Part shown: positions 1 through 7,226 of the stretch, piece after piece
Position numbering within the stretch: position 1 is the first letter of the stretch
Layout: each line of letters begins with the position of its first letter
Source: Cyanidium caldarium
Taxonomy: Eukaryota; Rhodophyta; Bangiophyceae; Cyanidiales; Cyanidiaceae
Assembly: GCA_026184775.1 (NCBI GenBank)
Contig: JANCYW010000005.1
Coordinates: 334,501-398,500 of the forward strand
Length of the DNA: 64,000 bases
Direction: 5' to 3'
Notes under the pieces: model-generated
Told to the model about the DNA's origin: nothing
Database searches by the model: none
Seen by the model: only the letters and a program-made list of their open reading frames with translations
Made by a program: the position numbers and the translations under genes

Positions 1-23
1 GCGTGCCGTAACGAGGCCAGCAT
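1..23 (-). CDS. Possible 5' end of a minus-strand gene leaving the window
   Basis: On the minus strand an ATG at 23-21 opens a frame that runs off the left edge and reads M-L-A-S-L-R-H. This resembles the first residues of an organelle-targeting peptide. A TATA-like element (TATATTC on the plus strand near 57-63, so GAATATA on the minus strand) lies about 35 bp upstream, which would imply a very short leader. Only seven codons are visible, so neither the product nor the existence of the gene can be established. Confidence 0.2.
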
Positions 24-164
24 GTTCGTGGAGTACTGTGGACCGCTCTCCCGTCCTTATATTCCCAATTTGGCCACATTGCATGCGTTATTCCCCGCCG
101 CGATCTCGCTCAGGCGGGCGTTCGGGTGCAGAGCGACACGGCATGGGTGCGTGCGCAGGTCCCC

Positions 165-247
165 GGTGACGTGGCCGAGTGGTTAAGGCGACGGAATGAG
201 GTTCCGTTGGGCGCCAGCCCGCGCGCGTTCGAATCGCGTCGTCACCA
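165..247 (+). tRNA. tRNA-Leu (anticodon GAG)
   Basis: The segment folds as a class II tRNA. It has a 7-bp acceptor stem (GGTGACG with CGTCACC), a 3-bp D stem (GCC/GGC), a 5-bp anticodon stem (ACGGA/TCCGT) around the loop ATGAGGT, a long variable arm, and a T arm with loop TTCGAAT. T33 is followed by anticodon GAG, which reads leucine CUC/CUU codons. Discriminator base A73 and G37 suit leucine; serine tRNAs carry G73. No intron interrupts the anticodon loop, and CCA is not encoded. The internal A box (TGGCCGAGTGG) and B box (GTTCGAATCGC) are evident. The D arm looks eukaryotic nuclear rather than bacterial. A GAG anticodon is unusual for eukaryotic leucine, where AAG (inosine) is normal. Confidence 0.93.
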
Positions 248-253
248 GAAGAG

Positions 254-259
254 TTTTTT
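254..259 (+). terminator. RNA polymerase III terminator of tRNA-Leu
   Basis: A run of six T residues begins seven bases after the tRNA discriminator base. This is the standard Pol III stop signal. Confidence 0.8.
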
Positions 260-499
260 GGGGGACGCGACCGAGCACCCGGTGATCTGCTGATCTCAGG
301 CGACCGCTCTAGAAGGTGACGTCCGCTCGCTTGCTCGGTCGCTGGGGCAACAACCGCTTTGCTTCCGTTTGCTCCTCTGTTGCACGTCCACAAGCTCTGG
401 CAGCGGCTTCACGAACGCCGCTTCGACTTTTTGCCGCGACGCATCGTCGCTTCGTTCTGCAGCAGCCGCCCAAGAGTTAGCAACCTCCTCGCTTTTCGT

Positions 500-1477
500 A
501 TGCACGCCTTTGTATGCCTGCCTCTGTCCCGCCCACGCTCCTTTACGGTTCCCTCGCGCGCTCGCTCTCGAGCGCTGGGACTCCGCGCCACTGCCGATGA
601 CGCGGCACTGCGCGTTGTGGTCACCGGCGGTACGCGGGGCGTGGGGCTGGCGCTGTCCCGCGAACTGATCCAGCGCGGCCATCAAGTTGCGGTTTGTGGG
701 CGTAGCGCAGTGCACGTGGAACTGGCCAAACGCGCCCTGCCTCATGCGGTGTTGGTGGAGCAGTGCGACGTGGCCGACGCCGATGCGCTGCACCGATTCG
801 CCGAGCGAGTGGCACGATTGGGCGACGGACGCACGCCGCGGATCGACGCCTGGATCAACAACGCCGGCGCCGTCGGCCGGCGGGGGCCGCTCGCCACCGC
901 GCCTGCCGAGGCCGTCATCGCGCCGGTGCACACCAACTTGCTGGGCACGCTATTGGGATGCCGCGAGGCCATTCGCCAGATGCAGCAGTGGCCCGACCGC
1001 CACGGCCACGTCTTCAACACGGACGGCGCCGGGGTGTTCGGCGCGGGCACGCCCAACTTTGCGGCCTACGGTGCCACGAAACGCGCCATGCCGCAGCTGA
1101 TGCACTCGCTCAACACCGAGCTGCGCGGCAGCAACGTCTCCGTACACACCGTGTCGCCCGGCATGGTGCTCACGGAGTTGTTGCTGCGCGACTCCACGGC
1201 GGCCAATCGCGTCTTCTTCAATTGGCTGGCCGAACGGCCTGAGACGGTCGCCGCCTTTCTGGCGCCGCGCATCGTGCAGACAGTGCGCCGGCGCCCGGCT
1301 GCACGCGGTGCCTATATCCGCTTCAAGACGCTGCCGGCGGCATTCGCCACCATCGCCTGCAACGCGCTGCTGCCGCACCGCCGATATCGTTTCTTCGATC
1401 GCCTCGGCAACCCGGTGGGCGACCTCGCAGAACTTGCCGGGGAACCCATAGGGCCAGGGAAACAGAGGGAGCTGTGA
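500..1477 (+). CDS. NYC1/NOL-like short-chain dehydrogenase (chlorophyll b reductase family)
   Basis: This 325-aa SDR starts at the first in-frame ATG; the frame is open upstream but only with a TTG. Residues 1-32 are Arg/Ser/Ala-rich with Phe near the start and no acidic residue, which suits a plastid transit peptide. The Rossmann motif TGGTRGVG is at 42-49, NNAG at 120-123 and YGATK at 190-194. The catalytic serine is replaced in the segment FNTDGAG (172-178), followed by TPNFAAYGATKR. That Asp-for-Ser substitution and surrounding block are what I recall of plant NOL and NYC1, which reduce the 7-formyl group of chlorophyll b. Unlike NYC1 it has no membrane segments, so it is closer to NOL. 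Red algae lack chlorophyll b, so if the host is one, the substrate is unknown. Family placement is strong; the reaction is inferred. Confidence 0.85.
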   Translation: MHAFVCLPLSRPRSFTVPSRARSRALGLRATADDAALRVVVTGGTRGVGLALSRELIQRGHQVAVCGRSAVHVELAKRALPHAVLVEQCDVADADALHRFAERVARLGDGRTPRIDAWINNAGAVGRRGPLATAPAEAVIAPVHTNLLGTLLGCREAIRQMQQWPDRHGHVFNTDGAGVFGAGTPNFAAYGATKRAMPQLMHSLNTELRGSNVSVHTVSPGMVLTELLLRDSTAANRVFFNWLAERPETVAAFLAPRIVQTVRRRPAARGAYIRFKTLPAAFATIACNALLPHRRYRFFDRLGNPVGDLAELAGEPIGPGKQREL

Positions 1478-1733
1478 AAAGGACACCCGTGCCGCTCCCA
1501 TGAACTTTCAGTACATGAACCCTTCTTCCTGCCCTGGTTTCCGCACTTGCTCCTGTCCACACGCGGATACGAATCGCCTGCACCACTCCGCGCGGTGACA
1601 TTCGTGGACGCGCGCGCATCCCATCACCTCCACTGCGCGTGCGCGCGCGCGCGGCAGGGTGTGAGCCTTGGCGTTCGTCACCGACGTTCGGTCGGTCGGC
1701 GGGCACGCCCATCACGCCGCGCTCGTTGGCGCC

Positions 1734-2201
1734 ATGGAGACGCACAAGACGTACACCGCCGCAGAGGTGGCCGAGCACAACAACAGCAAGTCGTGCTGGA
1801 TGATCATCGCTGGTAAGGTGTATGCGGTGGAGCGGTTTCTGAGCGAGCACCCGGGCGGCGAAGACGTGCTGCTGGAGACCGCCGGGCGGGATGCCACGCG
1901 CGAGTTTGAGGACGTCGGGCACTCGAAATCGGCACGGGAGCAGCTGAATGAGTTTTTCATCGGTGATTTGGTGGAGGAGGCTGCGCAGAGCGGTGAAAAG
2001 AGAGCGGGTGGTGGCGCTCGCGACGGGGTGGCCACGAGCAACGGCGCGGCGGGCGAGGAGTTTGGCGGCGCGTTTGGTCGGGTGCCGGCCGCCGCCTCTG
2101 CTTCATCGGGCGGTGTGACACTCGTGCTGAAGCGAGTCACGGTGCCGGTGCTGATTGCGCTGCTTGTCTATTTGGTGCGGATGTACACGGCCGCCCAGTA
2201 G
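1734..2201 (+). CDS. CYB5: Tail-anchored cytochrome b5
   Basis: This is a 155-aa haem electron carrier, probably on the ER membrane, feeding desaturases and hydroxylases. The cytochrome b5 fold occupies residues 5-80, with axial histidines in EHPGG (H39) and VGHSKSA (H63). A linker rich in Ala, Gly and Glu follows. A single hydrophobic tail of about 18 residues at 133-150 is flanked by basic residues, with a short polar end, as in C-tail-anchored forms. The chosen ATG has good context (gccATGg) and directly precedes the conserved domain; the upstream frame lacks another ATG. An outer mitochondrial location is the alternative, because the tail is short and has Arg after it. Confidence 0.92.
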   Translation: METHKTYTAAEVAEHNNSKSCWMIIAGKVYAVERFLSEHPGGEDVLLETAGRDATREFEDVGHSKSAREQLNEFFIGDLVEEAAQSGEKRAGGGARDGVATSNGAAGEEFGGAFGRVPAAASASSGGVTLVLKRVTVPVLIALLVYLVRMYTAAQ

Positions 2202-2555
2202 TCGAGTCGGGGTAGGGGACGTGCTACCGGTGTCCGCGAGACGTTCGTCCGCTCGGTATGTAAACTGTGCAATTGTGACGACTCTGTCGCGTTAAGCGGG
2301 CTCTTCGGGAATCGTTCACCTCCGCCAACTGTGCCTGCTCTCCCGCACGCCCTTGCAACACCGCGACGCGTATCACAGCCCGCATCGCTTCTCCGCGGCC
2401 TCCCGCATCGGTTCCGCCCGACTGCGCCTCCTCGCCGCCCGAACGCCTCGTCGGTCGTCTCTCGCTCGCTGCCGCGGTCGTTCTCCGCCCCAGCACAACC
2501 GCCTCTCATCGCGAGTTCGCGGTCAGTGCGACCGGTGGTGCCATCTCCGACATAG
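2202..2555. other. Intergenic spacer between cytochrome b5 and cytochrome c1
   Basis: This holds the 3' end of the cytochrome b5 gene and the promoter/leader of cytochrome c1. The only ATG is at 2258, followed at once by TAA. In the shared frame of the two genes there is no stop from 2202 to 2552; a TAG at 2553-2555 directly abuts the cytochrome c1 ATG. No TATA box or hairpin stood out. Confidence 0.6.
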
Positions 2556-3368
2556 ATGCAGGTGGCACTGCGGGTGGGGGCGTTTGCCGCCGGTGGCGTG
2601 GCCACGGTGGTGGCGTTGGGGCAGGCACGGCCGCCGCTGCTGGCCGACGACGATCAGTTGCATCCGGCGCAGTACCCGTGGTCGCACCGAGGACCGTTGT
2701 CGGCGTTCGATGCGGCGTCGATCCGTCGCGGCTACCAGGTGTACAAAAACGTCTGTGCGTCGTGTCACTCCATGAACCGAGTGGCGTTTCGGAACCTGGT
2801 GGGGGTGGCGTTCACCGAGTCGGAGGTGAAGGAGATGGCCGAGGAGATCGAGGTGGAAGACGGTCCAAACGACGAGGGTGAGATGTTTACGCGGCCGGGG
2901 CGGTTGGCGGATCACTTCCCGGCGCCGTACCCGAACGCGGAGGCGGCGCGGTATGCCAACAACGGCGCGCTGCCGCCAGACCTGTCGCTCATCACCAAGG
3001 CGCGCCACGGCGGCGCCGACTACGTGTTCGCGCTGCTGACCGGGTATCGCGAGCCGCCCGCGGGCGTCCACGTGCGTGAAGGCTTGTATTATAACCCGTA
3101 TTTCCCGGGTCAGCAGATCGCCATGGCGCGCGCCCTGTATGACGACGGCGTCGAGTACGACGACGGCACACCGGCCACGACCAGCCAGATGGCCAAAGAC
3201 GTGGCCACGTTCCTCAGCTGGGCCGCCGAACCCGAACACGATCAGCGCAAACTCATGGGCGTGCAGTGGATGGCGACGCTCACCGTACTGGCCGGCTTGA
3301 TGCTGTTCATGAAACGCTTCAAGTGGTCGCTGTACAAGACGCGACGCATCGAGTTTCGCGACGTCTAG
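2556..3368 (+). CDS. CYC1: Cytochrome c1, haem subunit of respiratory complex III
   Basis: This 270-aa protein carries electrons from the Rieske protein to cytochrome c on the outer face of the mitochondrial inner membrane. The family-typical block around PWSHRG is at 41-46. The haem-binding CASCH is at 67-71, and the probable axial Met is M190 in [11 protein letters not shown], before the conserved DDGTPAT. A single C-terminal membrane helix spans about 235-252, followed by a basic tail. Residues 7-22 are a hydrophobic sorting segment ending near LLADDD, but the usual Arg-rich matrix-targeting part ahead of it is almost absent (MQVALR). ATG 2556 is the only usable start in the spacer. Confidence 0.96.
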   Translation: MQVALRVGAFAAGGVATVVALGQARPPLLADDDQLHPAQYPWSHRGPLSAFDAASIRRGYQVYKNVCASCHSMNRVAFRNLVGVAFTESEVKEMAEEIEVEDGPNDEGEMFTRPGRLADHFPAPYPNAEAARYANNGALPPDLSLITKARHGGADYVFALLTGYREPPAGVHVREGLYYNPYFPGQQIAMARALYDDGVEYDDGTPATTSQMAKDVATFLSWAAEPEHDQRKLMGVQWMATLTVLAGLMLFMKRFKWSLYKTRRIEFRDV

Positions 3369-3901
3369 CGCGATAAACGAGAGAAATGTGTGTGGACGAA
3401 AGGTTGGAGACGATGACTCGATGACCGATGCCGCTCGGTCGTCTGAGGCGCAGTGCTGGCGGTGCATGCGCTCTACGAATCCGCCACCCGTCGCCTCCAG
3501 TTGGACAGCCCTTGTTCCGGTCGTTGCCTTGAGACCGATCTCAACTCCTGCACCACGCCCTCTCGATGTCACGCGGACGCTTCATGGGCCTCTATGGCAC
3601 GCACTCCCCTCTTCGGTGTCTATCGGATGCGCTGCCCGCCTTGCCTCTCGCTGCAAGACGCGACACCCGATCGGAGATGTGCGTGTGCGTGTGGGATTCG
3701 CGCTTTGAAAAAAGGGGCGTCGACGGGCGCGCGCGCGCGCGCTCTGCTCCGTTGTCGATACGCTGTGCGCAGGAGGGAAGACTGTGCTGACCGCGAGTTG
3801 AGGTCAACGCCTTCTGCGCCTCACCCTCAATGACGTTGTTGTTCATCTCCACGGCAGGCTGCATATGGCAGTGTGCACCTGTGGCGCATCGTCGGTGGGT
3901 T
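3369..3901. other. Intergenic region upstream of the coiled-coil gene
   Basis: This holds the 3' end of cytochrome c1 and the promoter of the next gene. An alternating GC tract lies near 3730-3746, next to a run of A at about 3708-3713. Several overlapping frames are open, as expected from high GC, but none resembles a known protein. An in-frame ATG at 3830 could extend the downstream gene by 24 codons. Confidence 0.5.
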
Positions 3902-4759
3902 ATGGCGGAGGGCGTGCACCCGGCGGGACCGGCCAAGCTGGTGCGAGCGGCGGTACACGCGCTGGAGCGCAAGGTGGACGGGCGGGCGAGTTGGGCGACA
4001 CGGCTGGCGGCGGGAGCGGCGTCGGCGGGGCAAGCGTATGGGCGGACGCTGCAAAGTGCGGTGTCGGATTGGGCGCAGCGGGTGTCCCAGGCGCTGGAGG
4101 GGCGCGACGCTTGTCAGGCCGAGACGGCGCAAGTGCAGGCGTTGCGAGACAATGTGGCGGCGTTGCGAGACGAGGTGTGGCAGCTGCTGCACGAGGCGGA
4201 CGGGCGGGAGCGGCGCCTGGAGGAGAAGGAACGGGCGCTGTCGGCGGCCGACGCCGAGTTGTTGTTTCTGGAGGAACAGTGTCAGACGATGCGCACGGCA
4301 TTGCAGCGCGTGTTGCCGCTGTTGTCGCCGGAGGCGCAAGCGGAGACGGGCGCGCGGGCAGCAGCCACAACGGAGGAAAGCAGCGTGCACGCGCGAGCCG
4401 CTTGTCATGAACGGCGGCGGCGCTGGGAGGACGACTTGCGGCGGGCACGCGAGGAGAGTAGGTCCATTCGCGAGGCGCTGGAGCGCGCGCAGCAGGAGCT
4501 GCGGGCGCAGAAGGAGACGCCGCCGACGCCGACGCCGCGAACCAGACGCGCGGCGGTGGCCGAAGCAGCGCCGCGGCCGCGTCGCGCCCGCAAGTGCGAT
4601 GCGGCACCCGCTGCTGCGACCGCAGTGACTTCCATGAACCGCCGCGAACTGCAGCAACTGGCAAAACAGCACGGCATCGACGCGCGCCAGAAGACGGAGG
4701 CGCTCCGCGCCGCCATCGAAGCCGCCGTGCGCGCAAATAAATTGGGAAGCACGGGATGA
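3902..4759 (+). CDS. Coiled-coil protein with C-terminal SAP/HeH-like motif, function unknown
   Basis: I do not recognise a named family. The 285-aa product (start with strong context, gttATGg) is rich in Ala, Arg and Glu. From about residue 60 to 215 there are long heptad-like helices, for example LRDNVAALRDEVWQLLHEAD. A Pro/Ala/Arg-rich linker (about 215-250) follows. The last 40 residues contain NRRELQQLAKQHGID and then a second basic helix, which resembles the helix-extension-helix of SAP or Rho-N nucleic-acid-binding motifs. A role on DNA or RNA is inference. An upstream in-frame ATG at 3830 would add 24 residues with poorer, UTR-like composition. The stop overlaps the start of a strong hairpin. 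Confidence 0.7.
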   Translation: MAEGVHPAGPAKLVRAAVHALERKVDGRASWATRLAAGAASAGQAYGRTLQSAVSDWAQRVSQALEGRDACQAETAQVQALRDNVAALRDEVWQLLHEADGRERRLEEKERALSAADAELLFLEEQCQTMRTALQRVLPLLSPEAQAETGARAAATTEESSVHARAACHERRRRWEDDLRRAREESRSIREALERAQQELRAQKETPPTPTPRTRRAAVAEAAPRPRRARKCDAAPAAATAVTSMNRRELQQLAKQHGIDARQKTEALRAAIEAAVRANKLGSTG

Positions 4760-4818
4760 GGCGCCACCATCAGATGGCATGGCGCCTATCGTTGAGACGC
4801 CACTCTTCATGGCGTTTC
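4759..4818 (+). other. Two consecutive stem-loops right after the coiled-coil gene
   Basis: Hairpin 1 pairs 4759-4766 (AGGCGCCA) with 4780-4787 (TGGCGCCT); inside it CCAT (4767-4770) pairs with ATGG (4774-4777). Hairpin 2 pairs 4794-4802 (GAGACGCCA) with 4810-4818 (TGGCGTTTC), nine pairs including one G-U, around a 7-nt loop. Hairpin 1 begins on the last base of the stop codon. A role in 3'-end formation or mRNA stability is inferred. Confidence 0.5.
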
Positions 4819-5253
4819 TTCACGGCATTGGGGGCGCGAACACTGCCGCAGCGTTCTACGCCGGCATGCCGTAGCTTTTTGTGGGTGTATAAAGGGGTGC
4901 GATGTGACCAGGGCGGTCCATGGGCATACGCGAACACCAGGATGCACTGGGTGTGTTCTCTCGAGCCGTGCCTCAGTGTGTCTCCACCACTCCGCATACA
5001 CCCGTAAGGGGGAGCGGTTGCAACACAAGCTGATCTCCTCACGCTCGTCGCCGCCCGTCGCTTCGTGTTCGCTGTGCGGGAGACGTTCCGCGGTTCTCCA
5101 TCGGATCGGTTGTCCTATCTTGTCTCATTTACCGAAGAGATTGCGGTCGCCCCAGCCGTCTGCGCGGTCGATGGGCCCTGTCTCGTCAGCGCTCGCTTTC
5201 CCACACCACGCTGCACCGAACGGTTCATCTCTTCTCCGCGCTCCTCGCGCGGC
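4760..5253. other. Intergenic region upstream of the MgtE gene
   Basis: After the double hairpin, the region carries a TATAAA sequence at 4888-4893 in plus orientation, about 360 bp before the MgtE start. This is a possible core promoter element. The MgtE frame stays open back to 5065, but only from a GTG. No other gene is evident. Confidence 0.5.
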
Positions 5254-6702
5254 ATGGCGTTTGTGCCAGCGGTGGTTGTCGTGGCGAGGACGGCGCGGCG
5301 GAATGCGGTGGTCGCTCGGGTTGGGCGCCAGCGAACGTGGGTGTGCAGCGTCGGCGGTGGGCCCGGCGCCGCGCCGGGCGACCACGGGCAACCGGGCAGT
5401 CGGCCGGGATCCCGAACGCCGGACCGAAAAACGACCCCAACATCCCAGGCAGGCGTCAACGCCTCCCCATTGCAAATAGTCGCAAGTGGAACGCCGACGA
5501 CAGCACGCAACAACGGCCCGATGAATGGAGTGGTGCCTGCGGCGGCTCCAGCGTCCGCGTCCGCAGGCGCCAACGGCTCGGCGGATGCGCTGCTCAAGGT
5601 GCGCGTTTCCGATAAACAGGCGTGTGTGGCGTCGATGATAGGGCCCGGCTCGGTGCCGGCCGGTGGTGTGTGGAGCGATACCACGTCGCGGCGCGAGGCG
5701 GTCACGGTGCCGCTGGGCATGACCGTGGCCGAATGCAAACAGATGATGTGGCGTACACGACAAGCGACTCGCGATGCTGCCGGCGCCGGTGGATGCGCCA
5801 CGGACGCTGCCGCCTCATTGCCCACGCTGGATTGTCTGTACGTGCTGGATGCCTGTTCCTCCGCCCTGGTCGGGTACATCGCTGTGGAGGATCTGTTGTT
5901 TGTGGCCGATGACGACTCGCGGCGCATCGACGAGCTGGTGCGGGCGTGCTCGCTGGTGCTGTCGGTGCACGAGGGACTAGAGCTGGCGGTACGACGATTG
6001 CGGGCGGCGGGCGCGCTGACGGCGCCGGTGGTGGACGACGAGCAGCGGCTCGTCGGGCTGATTACCGCCGCCGACATCATACGAGAGATGGAGCTGGAGG
6101 CGACGGATGACATCCTGCGGTTTGGCGGTGTGGAGTCGCCGCTGCAGGGTGAAGACATCGAGACCTACTTTCAGACGCGACTGCAGTCGTTCATCGTGGG
6201 GCGGGCCACGTGGCTGGTGCTGCTGCTGCTACTGCAGTCGTTGAGTTCGATGATCCTGGGGCGGTACTCGTCGCTGATCGAGCGCCATGTGGTGTTAGCA
6301 CTGTTTCTGACCATGACGGTGGGCGCTGGTGGCAACGCCGGCAATCAGTCTAGTGCGCTGGTGATTCGCGGACTGGCCACCGGTGAGATCCACCGCGGCA
6401 ATGCCTGGCGGGTGCTGGCGCGCGAAGTGCTGGTGGGCGCCGCGCTCGCCACCATCTTGGCGGTGGTGGGCTTTGCGCGCGTCATTTCCAGCGGTGGCGG
6501 CGTGTTGGCGTGTGTCAGTGTGTCGCTGTCGCTGTGGATCACGGTGTTTTTGGCGGTGATCCTGGGCACTGCCGCACCGCTGATCTTGTATCGGCTCGGC
6601 CTCGACCCGTGCAACTGTGCTAGCCCGGCGCTGAGCACGCTAACCGATATTGGCGGCGTGCTCATCCTCTGTGCGGTCGCCAGTGTCATTCTGGGTCTGT
6701 AG
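5254..6702 (+). CDS. MgtE/SLC41-type Mg2+ transporter with CBS domains, probably plastid-targeted
   Basis: This 482-aa protein starts at the first ATG (ggcATGg). Residues 1-30 (MAFVPAVVVVARTARRNAV...) are basic and hydrophobic with Phe3, consistent with a red-algal-type transit peptide, followed by a disordered Gly/Pro/Ala stretch. A CBS pair covers about 130-280, with VYVLDA-like and APVVDDEQRLVGLITAADII segments. The C-terminal third has five hydrophobic segments. The pore signature GGNAGNQSSALVIRGL begins at 359 and the conserved LDP...TLTDIGG is at about 449-468. The cytoplasmic MgtE N domain of bacteria is not evident. It probably passes Mg2+ down its gradient, gated by the CBS module; the plastid location is inferred. 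Confidence 0.9.
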   Translation: MAFVPAVVVVARTARRNAVVARVGRQRTWVCSVGGGPGAAPGDHGQPGSRPGSRTPDRKTTPTSQAGVNASPLQIVASGTPTTARNNGPMNGVVPAAAPASASAGANGSADALLKVRVSDKQACVASMIGPGSVPAGGVWSDTTSRREAVTVPLGMTVAECKQMMWRTRQATRDAAGAGGCATDAAASLPTLDCLYVLDACSSALVGYIAVEDLLFVADDDSRRIDELVRACSLVLSVHEGLELAVRRLRAAGALTAPVVDDEQRLVGLITAADIIREMELEATDDILRFGGVESPLQGEDIETYFQTRLQSFIVGRATWLVLLLLLQSLSSMILGRYSSLIERHVVLALFLTMTVGAGGNAGNQSSALVIRGLATGEIHRGNAWRVLAREVLVGAALATILAVVGFARVISSGGGVLACVSVSLSLWITVFLAVILGTAAPLILYRLGLDPCNCASPALSTLTDIGGVLILCAVASVILGL

Positions 6703-7226
6703 CGAGGGAACGTGCAGCGCGAATGCTCTGGCGCAGACGAAGAGCGCAGAGTGCTGCAGACGGTTGCCGCAACGGCACCTCGTCGTCCAACCCGCACGAC
6801 TGACACTTTTCGGTTAATTCATCTAAACGGATTGCGTGGCGGTTTCAAAACTACACGAAACCGTTGCTGGCTGTGTCTGCATGGCTGGCGAAGAGGATAT
6901 CCCGATGAATTCAACCTCAAGTGCAAGGGAAAACGTTCCGAAGCACCGCGAACGGGCACTCTCGGAGGACCTTCCGCAGAACTCCCAAATCTTCCAAGAA
7001 TCGGATGCCTCCCGAAGCGCGTCGAAGACACCGGACAGGACGATGGGCGCGCATGCGACGGTCCGCGCGGTGCCCACGGCGGACGAAACGGAGAGGCGGG
7101 AGCGGTCGGAAGCGCGTTCGGGTTGTGAGAATAGAAGGGTTGTGAAACGAGGAGCGCTACCGAGCGGGTGGATCTCGGGACGTTTGTGACAAGTGATTAG
7201 AGAGCGAGTACAGAGGTTTGGCCAAA
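6703..7226. other. Intergenic region upstream of HSP70
   Basis: This should contain the HSP70 promoter and leader. A 7-bp inverted repeat (CGGTTTC at 6840-6846, GAAACCG at 6857-6863) is present. I looked for heat-shock elements (alternating nTTCn/nGAAn) and found only imperfect pieces with wrong spacing. An ATG-initiated frame (6881-7189, 102 codons) ends 37 bp before HSP70. Its base composition is less coding-like than its neighbours, so it may be a long uORF or chance. Confidence 0.5.

Noticed and set aside
359-499. N-terminal extension of the NYC1/NOL-like gene
   Set aside because: It begins only at a TTG. The first ATG is at 500 and gives a plausible transit peptide.
1734-3368. Cytochrome b5 and cytochrome c1 as one read-through fusion
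   Set aside because: They are in the same frame, but two TAG codons separate them. TAG is a common terminator of other genes here, and the proteins go to different membranes.
6703-7226. Heat-shock elements upstream of HSP70
   Set aside because: TTC and GAA pieces are present (for example TTCCGAA and TTCCAAGAA), but spacing is one or three bases instead of two.
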